64,000 bases of DNA. Source: WHSW01 sp033856255. GTDB lineage: Bacteria; Actinomycetota; Thermoleophilia; Solirubrobacterales; 70-9. The position numbers were made by a program, and so were the translations under genes. The notes under the pieces were generated by a model. It saw only the letters and a list, made by a program, of their open reading frames with translations, was not told where the DNA came from and did not search any database. The stretch spans positions 51,198 through 115,197 of the forward strand of contig JAWVFH010000025.1 in NCBI GenBank assembly GCA_033856255.1, read 5' to 3'. Positions 1 to 8,438 of this stretch are shown in pieces. The first letter of the stretch is position 1; each line of letters opens with the position of its first letter.

Positions 1-511
1 TCTTCCCGGGCGCGACCTCGACCGAGTAGGAGTACTCGGCGATCTGCAACAGCGACTCGACGTAGTCGGGAGTGCCGTCGCCGTCGGCGACACCGTTTAG
101 GTCGGTGAGATCGGGGGCGTCCTGAAAGCCCGGCGCGTTGACCCAGAAGACGCAGAAATGGGGGCTCTCGGCGCTCGCGATCGGGGCCGCGAGGGGATAA
201 CCGTCGCCCTGCGGGTCGCTGCCGCCGTCGGTGGGCCGGGCGAGCAGGCTGTCCGCGCGACCGCGGTCGGCCCCACCGAGCTCCGGATAGACGATCGCGA
301 GGTCGTGGAGGGCGATCGTCGCGTCGGTGGCCGGCTCGGCTCCGGCGGGCGCCTCGGCGGGGGCCACGGTCGCCTCGGCCGTGTCGAGGACCGAGCCCGC
401 GTCGGCGGCGGAGAGTTCGTCGGCGGGCTCGTCGGCGACGGCGGGAGCGGCACAGGCCATGCACGCAATCAGGACCGCGAGCCCGCACGCGCGCGGCCGG
501 CTGATCGTCAT
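1..511 (-). CDS. Secreted metalloprotease-like protein, N-terminal part (runs off the window)
   Basis: The gene starts at ATG 511 and continues past the left edge, so about 170 residues are seen. A signal peptide is clear: basic SRPRACG, a hydrophobic stretch, then an APAVA cleavage-type end near residue 25. The mature part is Ala/Glu-rich, followed by a segment containing SPHFCVFWV, a Gly-Phe-Gln-Asp-Ala-Pro stretch and DLNGVADGDGTPDYVE. This 'Asp-x-Asn-Gly-x-x-Asp-x-Asp-Gly-x-Pro-Asp-Tyr-Val' block resembles the start of the MXAN_6640-type putative metalloproteases, and it also looks like a calcium-binding loop. The zinc site would lie outside the window, so the enzymatic call is inferred. 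It is divergent from nadE with only 30 bp between start codons. Confidence 0.5.
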   Translation of the reverse strand, partial: MTISRPRACGLAVLIACMACAAPAVADEPADELSAADAGSVLDTAEATVAPAEAPAGAEPATDATIALHDLAIVYPELGGADRGRADSLLARPTDGGSDPQGDGYPLAAPIASAESPHFCVFWVNAPGFQDAPDLTDLNGVADGDGTPDYVESLLQIAEYSYSVEVAPGK

Positions 512-541
512 CGATGGCAAGGGCTTGAACATACTGTGCCC

Positions 542-2191
542 ATGAACGAACCCCCGACGCGCCTGATCGTTGCGCTGGCGCAGATCGACCCCACCGTCGG
601 CGACCTCGCCGGCAACGCGGGGCTGATCGCCGAGTCGATCGGGCGGGCGCGAGAAGCCGGCGCGGATCTGGTCGTCCTGCCGGAGCTCTGCCTGCCGGGC
701 TATCCGGCCGAGGACCTCTACCTCAAACGGCACTTCGCCGAGGCCAATGCGGAGGCCCTCGACCGGCTCGCCGGCGCGGTCGAGGGGATCACGGCCCTGG
801 TCGGGTTCGCCGAGCCGGTCGGCGCCGAGGCCGAGCGCCGGCCGGACGCGCCCGCGCCGCGGCCCGTGCACAACGCGCTCGCCGTCCTTCGCGACGGCGC
901 GGTGGAGACCGTCTACCGCAAGAACCGCCTCCCGAACTACGGCGTCTTCGACGAGGTCCGCTACTTCGAGCCCGGCTCCGGGCCGGAGGTGATCGCGGTC
1001 GGGGCCACCCGGGTCGGGCTGACGATCTGCGAGGACCTCTGGGAGCCCGGGCCCCCCGGCTCGATCGAGGCCGAGCAGGGCGCCGACCTGATCGTCAACC
1101 CGTCCGGCTCGCCCTACCTGCTCGGCAAGGGCGCCGACCGCGAGGAGATGTTCGCCGAGCGCGCCCGAGCCTACGGGGTGCCGATCGCCTTCTGCAACCT
1201 GGTCGGAGGCCAGGACGAGCTGGTCTTCGACGGCCACAGCTTCGTCGTCGACGCCGGCGGGTCGATCGTCGCCCGGGCTCGCCAGTTCGAGCCCGACCTG
1301 CTGCTCTGGGAGCTGGGCGGCGGGCCGGCGCGGATCGAGGAGCCGCTCACCGACCTCGACGAGCTCTATGCGGCGCTCACGCTCGGCGTCCGCGACTACG
1401 TGCGCAAGAACGGCTTCCAGCGGGCGCTGGTCGGGCTGTCGGGCGGGATCGACTCGGCCCTCGTCGCCCTGATCGCGGCGGACGCGCTCGGCCCCGAGAA
1501 CGTCACCTGCGTGGTGATGCCCTCCCCCCACTCCAGCTCCGAGACCCAGGCCGACGCGCGGGCGATCGCGACGGCGCTCGGCGCCGAGTTGATCGAGCTC
1601 CCGATTGCCGCCGCCATGGACGCCTACGGCGAGATCCTCGACGGCAGCTGGTCCGGCGCCGGACTGGCGGCCGAGAACGTCCAGGCGCGGATCCGCGGCA
1701 ACCTGCTGATGGCGCTCTCCAACGATCGCGGCGCGCTGGTGCTGACGACCGGCAACAAAAGCGAGATGGCGGTCGGCTACGCGACCCTCTACGGCGACAT
1801 GGCGGGCGCCCTGGCGGTGATCAAGGACGTGCCCAAGCAGCTCGTCTACGGCCTCGTCGAGCATCGCAACGCCGCCGCCGCCGGCAAGCTGGTCCCGCTC
1901 GCCGTGCTCGAGCGCGCCCCCTCGGCCGAGCTGCGCCCCGACCAGCTGGACTCGGATTCCCTGCCGCCCTACGAGCTCCTCGACCAAGCCCTGGAGGGCT
2001 ACGTCGTCGGCGACCTCTCGCGCGAGGAGCTGATCGCCGAGGGCGTGGCGGCCGAGGTCGTCGACGAGGTGATCAGGATGGTCGACCGGGCCGAGTACAA
2101 GCGCCGCCAGGCCGCCCCGGGCATCCGGGTCACCTCGAAGGCCTTCGGCCGCGACCGGCGGATGCCGATCACCAACCGATTCGGCGGCTGA
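542..2191 (+). CDS. nadE: Glutamine-dependent NAD+ synthetase
   Basis: Makes NAD+ from nicotinic acid adenine dinucleotide, ATP and glutamine-derived ammonia, the last step of NAD biosynthesis. The 549-residue protein has an N-terminal nitrilase-type glutaminase domain with the expected Glu48 (VVLPELC), Lys127 (VYRKNRLPNYG) and Cys163 (LTICEDLW). The C-terminal ATP-pyrophosphatase domain carries SGGIDS at 300-305 and the TGNKSEMAVGY loop. ATG 542 is chosen because homology begins there; the open frame runs further upstream only as a shadow of the divergent gene. Length is normal for the two-domain bacterial form, slightly shorter than the large mycobacterial type. Confidence 0.95.
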   Translation: MNEPPTRLIVALAQIDPTVGDLAGNAGLIAESIGRAREAGADLVVLPELCLPGYPAEDLYLKRHFAEANAEALDRLAGAVEGITALVGFAEPVGAEAERRPDAPAPRPVHNALAVLRDGAVETVYRKNRLPNYGVFDEVRYFEPGSGPEVIAVGATRVGLTICEDLWEPGPPGSIEAEQGADLIVNPSGSPYLLGKGADREEMFAERARAYGVPIAFCNLVGGQDELVFDGHSFVVDAGGSIVARARQFEPDLLLWELGGGPARIEEPLTDLDELYAALTLGVRDYVRKNGFQRALVGLSGGIDSALVALIAADALGPENVTCVVMPSPHSSSETQADARAIATALGAELIELPIAAAMDAYGEILDGSWSGAGLAAENVQARIRGNLLMALSNDRGALVLTTGNKSEMAVGYATLYGDMAGALAVIKDVPKQLVYGLVEHRNAAAAGKLVPLAVLERAPSAELRPDQLDSDSLPPYELLDQALEGYVVGDLSREELIAEGVAAEVVDEVIRMVDRAEYKRRQAAPGIRVTSKAFGRDRRMPITNRFGG

Positions 2192-2287
2192 GCGCGGCCG
2201 CCGACGTCGCGAGAAGCATCGCTTTGCGTGGGGAGCGATACCCCCGGTCGGGGCGCCGAAAGACGAAAAACTCGCGCTCAGCCCTAG

Positions 2288-2325
2288 TTTCTCGTCCCTC
2301 GACACGAGGAGCGCTTGGGACGAAA
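2288..2325. terminator. Candidate bidirectional hairpin between convergent genes
   Basis: The arms CGTCCC and GGGACG, extended by TTTC/GAAA with one bulged T, form an imperfect inverted repeat in the 152-bp gap between nadE and the convergent membrane-protein gene. A competing small hairpin CCTCG-ACA-CGAGG (2297-2309) lies inside it. There is no clear T-run, so the terminator role is inferred from position. Confidence 0.35.
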
Positions 2326-2343
2326 GGTGAGCGTTTCCGCGCG

Positions 2344-2724
2344 TTAGTCCATCGCGCTGAAGTCGAAGCTAAAGGGCCCGGCATAGAAGAGCCATACGAC
2401 GCCAAAGGCGAGCCCGAACGTCAGCAGGAAGGCACCGACAAGCCACGGGAGGGAGGAGCGAAGTCGGAAGGATTGCCACCGAGCGTAGAAGCCCACGAAC
2501 AAGGCTGCGACGGCGGCGCCGATCAACATCACGCCGACATCCATGCCACCCCGGCCGTCTGATGTGACGATCTTCCAGGCCACACCCATCGCGAGAAATC
2601 CAGCGGCCGGCGCGGCCATCACGGCGACAAGCGCGATCGCGATCCGATTCTCAGAGGCGCTGAGCACGGATTGAATGCTTCCAGGGTGTCCGGTTTCATG
2701 CCACTCGTCGTCGAAGCGCAACAT
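2344..2724 (-). CDS. Small integral membrane protein of unknown function
   Basis: I do not recognise this 126-residue protein. It has a soluble acidic N-terminus of about 25 residues followed by three probable transmembrane helices, roughly 28-50, 62-82 and 92-115, and a short tail. Base composition is visibly less GC-rich than the neighbours. The start ATG 2724 sits between two alternative hairpins (see 2701-2774), so expression may be controlled by RNA structure. It lies downstream of the thioesterase gene on the same strand. Confidence 0.6.
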   Translation of the reverse strand: MLRFDDEWHETGHPGSIQSVLSASENRIAIALVAVMAAPAAGFLAMGVAWKIVTSDGRGGMDVGVMLIGAAVAALFVGFYARWQSFRLRSSLPWLVGAFLLTFGLAFGVVWLFYAGPFSFDFSAMD

Positions 2725-2774
2725 TTCGACGAGTGGCGGATAACTGGGCGCTAGGCCCAGTTAGACGCCACTCG
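2701..2774 (-). promoter_or_regulatory. Mutually exclusive hairpins around a start codon
   Basis: Read on the minus strand, segment A (2774-2766, CGAGTGGCG) pairs with segment B (2738-2730, CGCCACTCG). An inner 9-bp stem TAACTGGGC/GCCCAGTTA (2741-2763) extends this into a long hairpin. Segment B extended (2736-2727) can instead pair over 10 bp with segment C inside the coding region (2710-2701), and that stem encloses the ATG at 2724. This is the geometry of a translational switch or attenuator. It could also be only a transcription terminator for the upstream thioesterase gene, although no U-run follows. Confidence 0.45.
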
Positions 2775-2798
2775 AATGCTCAGACGATCGTTCCGCGC

Positions 2799-3191
2799 CT
2801 AGCGATCGGGTGGCGGGCGCACGGCGACGGTCATCCGCACCAGCGAGCAGAGTCGCCCGCGGTCGTCGGTGATCTCGCAGTCCCAGACCCAGGTCGTGCG
2901 GCCGCGGTGGCGCGGACGGGCCTCGGCGTGGACCGTCCCCTCGCTGATCGGGCGGATGAAGGTCGCGTGGTTGGACTGCCCGAGGGCGAGCAGGCCATCG
3001 TCCTTGACCGCCTCGTAGGTGGCGACCGAGCAGATCGTCTCGGCGAGCGAGGCGAGGCTGCCGCCGTGGACGATGCCCCACGGCTGGCAGATGCCCGGCG
3101 TCACCGGAAGCCGGGCGAGCGCGGGGTCCGGCCCGCGGTCGACGATCTCGATCCCGAGCAGCTCGGCGAGATGAGTGGGCTCGGCCGCCAT
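2799..3191 (-). CDS. PaaI-family hotdog-fold thioesterase
   Basis: A 130-residue single hotdog domain, the normal length for PaaI/YbgC-like acyl-CoA thioesterases. The signature WGIVHGGSLASLAETICS (about 38-55) matches the conserved 'HGG-(x)-A-x-AD/E' active-site region; the catalytic acid is probably the Glu of LAETI. It hydrolyses CoA thioesters, likely aromatic or short acyl, but the substrate cannot be told from sequence. ATG 3191 is used. It is divergent from the membrane protein gene at 3268. Confidence 0.8.
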   Translation of the reverse strand: MAAEPTHLAELLGIEIVDRGPDPALARLPVTPGICQPWGIVHGGSLASLAETICSVATYEAVKDDGLLALGQSNHATFIRPISEGTVHAEARPRHRGRTTWVWDCEITDDRGRLCSLVRMTVAVRPPPDR

Positions 3192-3267
3192 CGGCGCAGC
3201 CTACCCACCAAGCCGCCCCTGACCTGCGTGGCCCGGGGAGCCCAACCCGTAGGCTTTCCCGTTCCCA

Positions 3268-4269
3268 ATGACGATCACTCCCGACCAACAGGCAACCCTG
3301 CAGCTGCTGCTCGAGCGCGGCCAGAAGTACGCCGATCTCGCGCAGCTGCTTGGCCAGGACGTCGACGAGGTCCGCGCCCGCGCGCGAGCGGCATTGACCG
3401 ACCTGGGCGGCGCGGACCCCGACCGCAACGTCGGGCTCACCGACTACCTCCTCGGCCAGGCGGACCCGATCGACCGCGCCGACGTCTCGCGCCATCTGCG
3501 CGAGGATCCCGACGACCACGAGCTGGCGACGGAGCTCTGCGAGACCCTGCGGGCGATGTACCCGACGGCGGACCTGCCGCGACTGCCGGGCGAGGCCCGC
3601 TCGGGTGGCCGCCGGCGGCGCCCGCAATCGGCGGCGAAGCCCGCCGGCAAGCGGCGCGGATCGTCCCTGCTCGCCGGCCTGACCCAGTCGCAGACGCGGC
3701 TGATCGTGATCGTCGGCAGCGCCGGTGTGCTGCTGCTCGCGGTGATCCTCGCGATCTCGGGCGCCTTCGGCGGCGGCGACGATCAGACCAGCGCCGCGAC
3801 GACCGGCAGCTCGACCACCGCGGCATCGACCGACCAGCAGGTCCAGACAGTGCCCCTGAAGGCCGTCGACGGCGGGGACGCCAAGGGCGACGCGACGTTC
3901 GGCCTGGCGACCGGCGACCAGGCGTTCGTCGACTTCTCGATCCAGGGCCTCGACCCGGCCCCCTCCGGCCAGACCTACGTCGTCTGGCTGATGCTCAACG
4001 ACAAGCAGGGTTACCCGCTGTCACCGATCACCGTCTCGCAGAACGGCAGCTTCCAGAACCGCTTCTCGATCCCCGCGGCCGTGCTGCCGATCGTCGCCCG
4101 GGTGCAGTTCGTCGACGTCTCGATCGCCCCCGTGAAGACGATCCGCAAGCTCGTCCGCGATGCCATCAAGAACACGGCGCTGGTGATCGACGAGCCCGGC
4201 GAGGTCGTCGTCCGCGGGGAGATCCCCAAGGCATCGGCCCAGAGCGGCTCGGGCGGCAGCGGCAACTAG
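3268..4269 (+). CDS. Single-pass membrane protein with RskA-like extracytoplasmic domain
   Basis: The 333-residue protein has a cytoplasmic N-terminus resembling anti-sigma/zinc-less helical domains (about 1-100, with a 'GLTDYLLGQADPIDRADVSRHL' style segment), then a basic linker and one transmembrane helix near 148-168. After a Ser/Thr/Ala-rich linker comes an outer beta domain (about 200-300) with TYVVWLML and a following Gly-Ser-Phe block. That pattern recalls the C-terminal domain of anti-sigma-K factor RskA. No sigma-factor gene lies next to it, so a regulatory role is only inferred. Confidence 0.55.
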   Translation: MTITPDQQATLQLLLERGQKYADLAQLLGQDVDEVRARARAALTDLGGADPDRNVGLTDYLLGQADPIDRADVSRHLREDPDDHELATELCETLRAMYPTADLPRLPGEARSGGRRRRPQSAAKPAGKRRGSSLLAGLTQSQTRLIVIVGSAGVLLLAVILAISGAFGGGDDQTSAATTGSSTTAASTDQQVQTVPLKAVDGGDAKGDATFGLATGDQAFVDFSIQGLDPAPSGQTYVVWLMLNDKQGYPLSPITVSQNGSFQNRFSIPAAVLPIVARVQFVDVSIAPVKTIRKLVRDAIKNTALVIDEPGEVVVRGEIPKASAQSGSGGSGN

Positions 4270-4301
4270 ACGCTAGTTGCGCTGCTAGTTGCCCTAGTTG
4301 C
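4262..4301. repeat. CTAGTTGC repeats spanning two convergent stop codons
   Basis: GCAACTAG (4262-4269, containing the TAG stop of the plus-strand gene) is followed by three direct copies of CTAGTTGC at 4273-4280, 4285-4292 and 4294-4301. The last copy contains the stop of the minus-strand gene. The first two units form an 8-bp hairpin with a 3-nt loop. It may act as a small bidirectional terminator or be a slippage relic. Confidence 0.5.
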
Positions 4302-5517
4302 GCTTCAGCTTGATCTTCTTCGTCAGCGTGTTCGCGGTGCCGCCGTTGGGCGTGAAGGTGAAGGAGGCGTTGACGTTCACCTTGCCCTTCTTCTTCAGCT
4401 TCGTCTTCTTGCTGCCGGTGGCCTTGATCTTGACGACCACGTCACCGGCGGCCGCGACCGGCTTGCCGATCGCGATCTTCGCGCCCAGTCGCTGAGCGGC
4501 GATCCCGCCGCCGCTGAGCGTCAGCTCGCCGGGGCCGGGGACGGTCACGGTCTGGTTCGCGGTGCCCTTGTCGAGGTTGCGGGTCAGGGCGCCGAAGGTG
4601 AACACGTTCGAGGGCGGCGGGGCCGGCGGCACCGGCTTGATCCCCCACGACATGCGGCCAACGGGGACCGCGGTGACCGGGCTTTCGACCTGCGAGCCGT
4701 CGGTCGGTACGGTCGCCATGTCCGAGGTGAAGTTCTGGAAGGCGACCCTATCGCCCTGCGGCGCGTAGGCGGCGAGGTCGTCGTTGCCGATGCTCAACCG
4801 AGTGACGCTCGTCGCCCCGCTCGCGAGCACGTCGTAGATCCCGCGCGGGACGCCGTCCTGGTCGTAGGCGATGTGCGTGCCGTTCGGACCGAAGGACGGC
4901 TCGTCGCATGTCGCCGACGCGGAACAGCCGGCCGCCGGAGGCGTCACCGTCGTGATCGTGCCGTCGGCGACGTTGATCTTCTTGATCTGCTCGTCGGTGT
5001 TGTCCTCGAAGGCGATGAACTGGCCGTCAGGCGACCAGTCGGCCGCTATGAGGATGTCGGCGGTCCCGGTCGTCAGGTTGGTGCGGCCGGTGCCGTCGAC
5101 GTTCTGGACGAAGATGTCGCCGCCGTTGTCGAAGGCGATCTTGGTCCCGGTCGGGTCGAACCCGGGACGGCGGTCGTCGACGTCGCCGCCGGTCAGGGGC
5201 GTGACCGCCGTTCCCGGCTTCGGGTCGAGGAAGACGATGCCGTCCAGCCCGGCGGCGTTGGTCTCCGCGACGAGGCGCAGACCGGTGGAGTCGAAGTTCA
5301 CCGACACGAAGCTCCCCTGCGTGGTGATCTGCTGCGTGACCGGGGGCGAGAGCTTCGGGTCGAGCGTGAATACCTCGGAGCTGGCGCTCGGCGAAGTACC
5401 GATGTAGGCGATGATCCCGTTCGTCCCGGGGAAGGTCGCCTGCGCCGGCCCGGCCGCCGCCAGGGCGCCGGTGAGCGTCAGCGCCAGCGTTACCGTCGCG
5501 ACCGTCCTCCGCCTCAT
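4294..5517 (-). CDS. Secreted TolB-like WD40/PD40 beta-propeller protein
   Basis: The start is ATG 5517, preceded by an AGGAGG-type ribosome site, giving 407 residues. A signal peptide runs to about residue 24 (LAAAGPAQA). Several PD40-type blades follow, with motifs such as FDPTGTKIAFDN, WSPDGQFIAFED and FGPNGTHIAYD, as in the propeller of TolB and related periplasmic proteins. The C-terminal ~100 residues form a Gly/Val beta domain ending in a Lys-rich repeat of a kind common in exported Solirubrobacterales proteins. Probably surface-exposed; binding partner unknown. Confidence 0.7.
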   Translation of the reverse strand: MRRRTVATVTLALTLTGALAAAGPAQATFPGTNGIIAYIGTSPSASSEVFTLDPKLSPPVTQQITTQGSFVSVNFDSTGLRLVAETNAAGLDGIVFLDPKPGTAVTPLTGGDVDDRRPGFDPTGTKIAFDNGGDIFVQNVDGTGRTNLTTGTADILIAADWSPDGQFIAFEDNTDEQIKKINVADGTITTVTPPAAGCSASATCDEPSFGPNGTHIAYDQDGVPRGIYDVLASGATSVTRLSIGNDDLAAYAPQGDRVAFQNFTSDMATVPTDGSQVESPVTAVPVGRMSWGIKPVPPAPPPSNVFTFGALTRNLDKGTANQTVTVPGPGELTLSGGGIAAQRLGAKIAIGKPVAAAGDVVVKIKATGSKKTKLKKKGKVNVNASFTFTPNGGTANTLTKKIKLKRN

Positions 5518-5600
5518 GCGTCCCTCCTGTCGGCTGAAGCCCACCTGCCGGGCGAGCATACCCCGGCGAGGCGGGTGCGACAAGCTCGCGCCCCCCGCGC

Positions 5601-7217
5601 CTAGTCCGGCAGCAGCTTGCCCGGGTTCATGATCCCGGCGGGGTCGAGGCGCTCCTTCACGGCGCGCAGCGCCTCGAGCCCGGTCTCCCCCACCTCGGCG
5701 GCCATGTACGGGACATGGTCCTGGCCGACCGCGTGGTGGTGGGTGATCGTGGCGCCGGTCGCGACGATCGCCTCGCAGGCCGCCGTCTTGGCGGCCCGCC
5801 ACTGGGCGATCTCCTCGCCGGCGCGGGCGCGGGCGACGAAGGTGAAGTAGAGCGAGGCGCCGTCACGGTAGGCGTGCGAGAGGTGGCACATGACGATCGG
5901 CGGGGTGCCCTGGGCGCGCAGGGCCCCGTCGAGGGCCGCGCCGACGGCCCGATAGAGGTCGTCGAGCCGCGACCAGGTGTGCGAGGTCTCCAGCGTCTCG
6001 ATCAGGTAGCCGAGGTCGATCAGCTCGTCGCGCAGGTAGGGGCCGTGGAAGCGCCCCCGCTCCCAGGCCCGGCCCGGTGACTCGCCGAGCGCCGCCGCGC
6101 CGCCGCGTCGAAGCAGCCGCGCCGAGAGTGCTCGACGCCGCTCGACCGACTCGCGCTCCCCCTCCCAGCCGCAGATCACCAGGCAGCCGTCGCGGCGCCG
6201 GCGTAGGCGCAGGTAGGTGTCGAGCGCGGCCCGCCTCAGGCCCTCGGTGCCGGCAAGGCCGAGCGTGACGCGGGTCTCGGCCTCGTCGGAGAGCCGGGTC
6301 ACGTCGGGCAGCGCGCCCTCCTGGGCGAGGTCTCGGACGAGCTCGCGCCCGGAGCCGAAGTCGGCCGCGACCCACGCCTCGTAGCGACGCACGGCGGGAG
6401 CCCGACGGACCCGGACGCTGACCTCGGTGATCGCCCCGAGGACGCCCTCGGAGCCGAGCGTGACCTCTCTCAGGGCCGGCCCCGCCGCCGTGTGCGGGGT
6501 CGCCAGGGTGCGCAGCTCGCCGATCGGGGTGACCATCGCCAGCGCGGTGACGATCTCGTCGAAACGCCCGTACCCGGCCGAGGCCTGGCCCGCCGAGCGG
6601 GTCGCCGCGAACCCGCCGATCGTCGCGTACTCGAAGGATTGCGGGAAGTGCCCGGCGGTGAGGCCGTGCTCGCCCAGGGCGGCCTCGGCCTCGGGCCCCC
6701 GAAGCCCCGGCCCGAGCGTGGCCGTCATCGAGACCGGGTCGATCGACACCGACCGCATCCGCCGCAGATCCATCGCGATCACCCGCTCGCGGCCGCCGCA
6801 GCGCGGCTCGACCCCGCCGACGACGCTGGTGCCGCCGCCGAAGGGGACGACGGCGACGCCCTCCCGCGAGCACGCCTCGAGCAGGGCGGCGACCTGCGCG
6901 GGTCCGGCGGGCAGTACGACCGCGTCGGGCGCGTGCTCGAGCGCCCCTGAGCGCGAGCGGATCAGGTCCGGGTAGCCCTTGCCGGTGGAGCGGCGGACCC
7001 GCTGCTCGTGGGCGCTGAGCACGCTTCCGTCGTCGACCGCGGCGATTACGGAGTCCGGCAGCGGGCGCGACTCCGGCATCGCCACCTGGTCGAGCTCGAC
7101 CGCGGCGGTCGGCTCCCCCTCCCCCAGCTCCGAGCGCAGCATCGCCAGCCCGGAGTCGGGCAGCGGGCTGCGCTGCGCCGGGTCGCCCCACCCCCACCAG
7201 CCGCGGCCGCCACTCAT
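5601..7217 (-). CDS. FAD-linked oxidase, alkylglycerone-phosphate-synthase-like
   Basis: The 538-residue protein has a PCMH-type FAD-binding domain: VVPFGGGTSVVGGVEP near 130-145 matches the 'P-x-GGGTSV-x-GG' FAD motif. The C-terminal part includes THHHAVGQDH and ends LDPAGIMNPGKLL, both typical of alkyldihydroxyacetonephosphate synthase and D-lactate/glycolate oxidases. The His-rich motif favours the AGPS-like branch, which makes ether lipids in eukaryotes; the bacterial substrate is not known. ATG 7217 overlaps the stop of the SRPBCC gene by 4 bp (ATGA), so the two are probably translated together. Confidence 0.75.
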   Translation of the reverse strand: MSGGRGWWGWGDPAQRSPLPDSGLAMLRSELGEGEPTAAVELDQVAMPESRPLPDSVIAAVDDGSVLSAHEQRVRRSTGKGYPDLIRSRSGALEHAPDAVVLPAGPAQVAALLEACSREGVAVVPFGGGTSVVGGVEPRCGGRERVIAMDLRRMRSVSIDPVSMTATLGPGLRGPEAEAALGEHGLTAGHFPQSFEYATIGGFAATRSAGQASAGYGRFDEIVTALAMVTPIGELRTLATPHTAAGPALREVTLGSEGVLGAITEVSVRVRRAPAVRRYEAWVAADFGSGRELVRDLAQEGALPDVTRLSDEAETRVTLGLAGTEGLRRAALDTYLRLRRRRDGCLVICGWEGERESVERRRALSARLLRRGGAAALGESPGRAWERGRFHGPYLRDELIDLGYLIETLETSHTWSRLDDLYRAVGAALDGALRAQGTPPIVMCHLSHAYRDGASLYFTFVARARAGEEIAQWRAAKTAACEAIVATGATITHHHAVGQDHVPYMAAEVGETGLEALRAVKERLDPAGIMNPGKLLPD

Positions 7218-7666
7218 TCGACGAGCACCCGTTCTATGGAGGCGAGCGCCTCCTCGAGTCGATCGCGTGCGGCGCCGCGCATCATCATCGACCCCAGGCG
7301 CGAGATCCCGCGCAGGGACTCGATGCTGGTCAGCGTCACCGCCGTGCCGGAGTCCGCCTCGCTGAGGCCGATCTCCAGCCGTGCGGCCCGCAGGACGCGT
7401 TCGAACGGGGTGCCCTCGATCTGCTGCTCCCACTCGTAGCGCTGCGGCGCCGTCGCGCCGGTGCACCGGTAGTCGGCGCGGACCCCTTTGCCGGCCTCCG
7501 TCTCCAGCACCGTGGTCCAGTGGGCGCGGGCGCCGATCGGGCCGCGGACGTCCTCGACCCGCTTCGCCCGCGGCCACCAGCGCGGCAGGTTGTGCGGATC
7601 GGAGACCAGGTCCCAGACCCGGCCCTGATCGACTCCGATCACCCGGCTTCGCGACACGCGCGGCAT
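7214..7666 (-). CDS. SRPBCC-family (START-like) small ligand-binding protein
   Basis: A 150-residue single-domain protein with the helix-grip pattern: an N-terminal SRSRVIGVDQGRVWDLVSD followed by PHNLPRWWPRAKRVE, as in polyketide cyclase/dehydrase and Coq10-like proteins. It likely binds a hydrophobic small molecule; the ligand is unknown. ATG 7666 is chosen over an upstream in-frame start at 7717 because the latter would overlap the ftsR-like gene. It lies 16 bp downstream of that gene and overlaps the FAD oxidase gene. Confidence 0.7.
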   Translation of the reverse strand: MPRVSRSRVIGVDQGRVWDLVSDPHNLPRWWPRAKRVEDVRGPIGARAHWTTVLETEAGKGVRADYRCTGATAPQRYEWEQQIEGTPFERVLRAARLEIGLSEADSGTAVTLTSIESLRGISRLGSMMMRGAARDRLEEALASIERVLVE

Positions 7667-7682
7667 CGGGGTGTCCCCGTCC

Positions 7683-8438
7683 TTACTCGGCGGTGGACTT
7701 GAGGCGGCGCAGGTCACGGACCAGCAGCAAGTGCTTGAGGTGGCCGCAGACGGCTGCCAGGCTCTCGAGGTTCTCGACCGCCTCCTTGCGCCGGGCCTGG
7801 CTGCGCGAGCGCAGCTGCGCGCCGAGCAGCTGCTCGAGCAGCGACGACTCGCGGTCCGCGGAGGTCTTGAACACGCGCAGGTTGCGACCGCCGACCCCGA
7901 ACTTCGACAGCTCGGCCGCCGCCCGCACGATCTCGAGGTCCGTCTCGTCGTAGGCTTCGCGGCCGTCGCGGCGCTTGGCCGAGACGATGCCGAAGTCCTG
8001 CAGCTCGCGCAGGAACTGCTCGCCGACGCCTGCCTCGGCCAGCAGGTCCTCGGGCGAGAAGCTCGTCACCGGCTCGCCGACGGAGGCGGCGCGTCGCTTC
8101 TGGCTCTCGCCGCTCGGCCGCCGGCCGGTGAAGTCGCCCGTCGCGAGCTCCTGGCGGATCACCCGCAGGGGCAGGAACTCGTCGCGCTGCATCCGCAGGA
8201 TCGCCCGCAGGCGCTCGACGTCGGCCTGGCTGTAGAGGCGGTAGCCGCCGGCCGTGCGCCGCGGGGCCAGCAGCTTCTGGTCCTCGAGATAGCGGATCTT
8301 GGAAATCGAGATGTCGTCGAACTCCTGGCCGAGGATCTTCGCCACGGCGCCGATCGTCAGCGCCTTGCGCGGGCGCGAGTCGCCCCGGGAACCCTCCCGC
8401 TCTCGCCCCACCGCTTCCTTGCTCGCCATGACTGCCAT
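7683..8438 (-). CDS. ftsR: MerR-family regulator, FtsR-like (Rv1828 type)
   Basis: A 251-residue DNA-binding protein. A MerR winged helix-turn-helix begins near residue 28 (LTIGAVAKIL) and includes ISKIRYLEDQKLLAPRRT and GYRLYSQADVERL. The C-terminal half (FSPEDLLAEAGVGEQFL, DLEIVRAAAELSKFGV, NLRVFKTSADRE) resembles the long effector/dimer domain of Rv1828 of Mycobacterium and FtsR of Corynebacterium, a regulator of ftsZ. The start ATG 8438 overlaps the FHA gene stop (TAATG). Placement next to garA, as in mycobacteria, supports the assignment. Its target genes cannot be inferred here. Confidence 0.8.
   Translation of the reverse strand: MAVMASKEAVGREREGSRGDSRPRKALTIGAVAKILGQEFDDISISKIRYLEDQKLLAPRRTAGGYRLYSQADVERLRAILRMQRDEFLPLRVIRQELATGDFTGRRPSGESQKRRAASVGEPVTSFSPEDLLAEAGVGEQFLRELQDFGIVSAKRRDGREAYDETDLEIVRAAAELSKFGVGGRNLRVFKTSADRESSLLEQLLGAQLRSRSQARRKEAVENLESLAAVCGHLKHLLLVRDLRRLKSTAE

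Noticed and set aside
5518..5802. N-terminal extension of the beta-propeller gene (95 residues upstream)
   Set aside because: A signal peptide and a good ribosome site start at ATG 5517; the upstream part is a shadow of the FAD oxidase gene.
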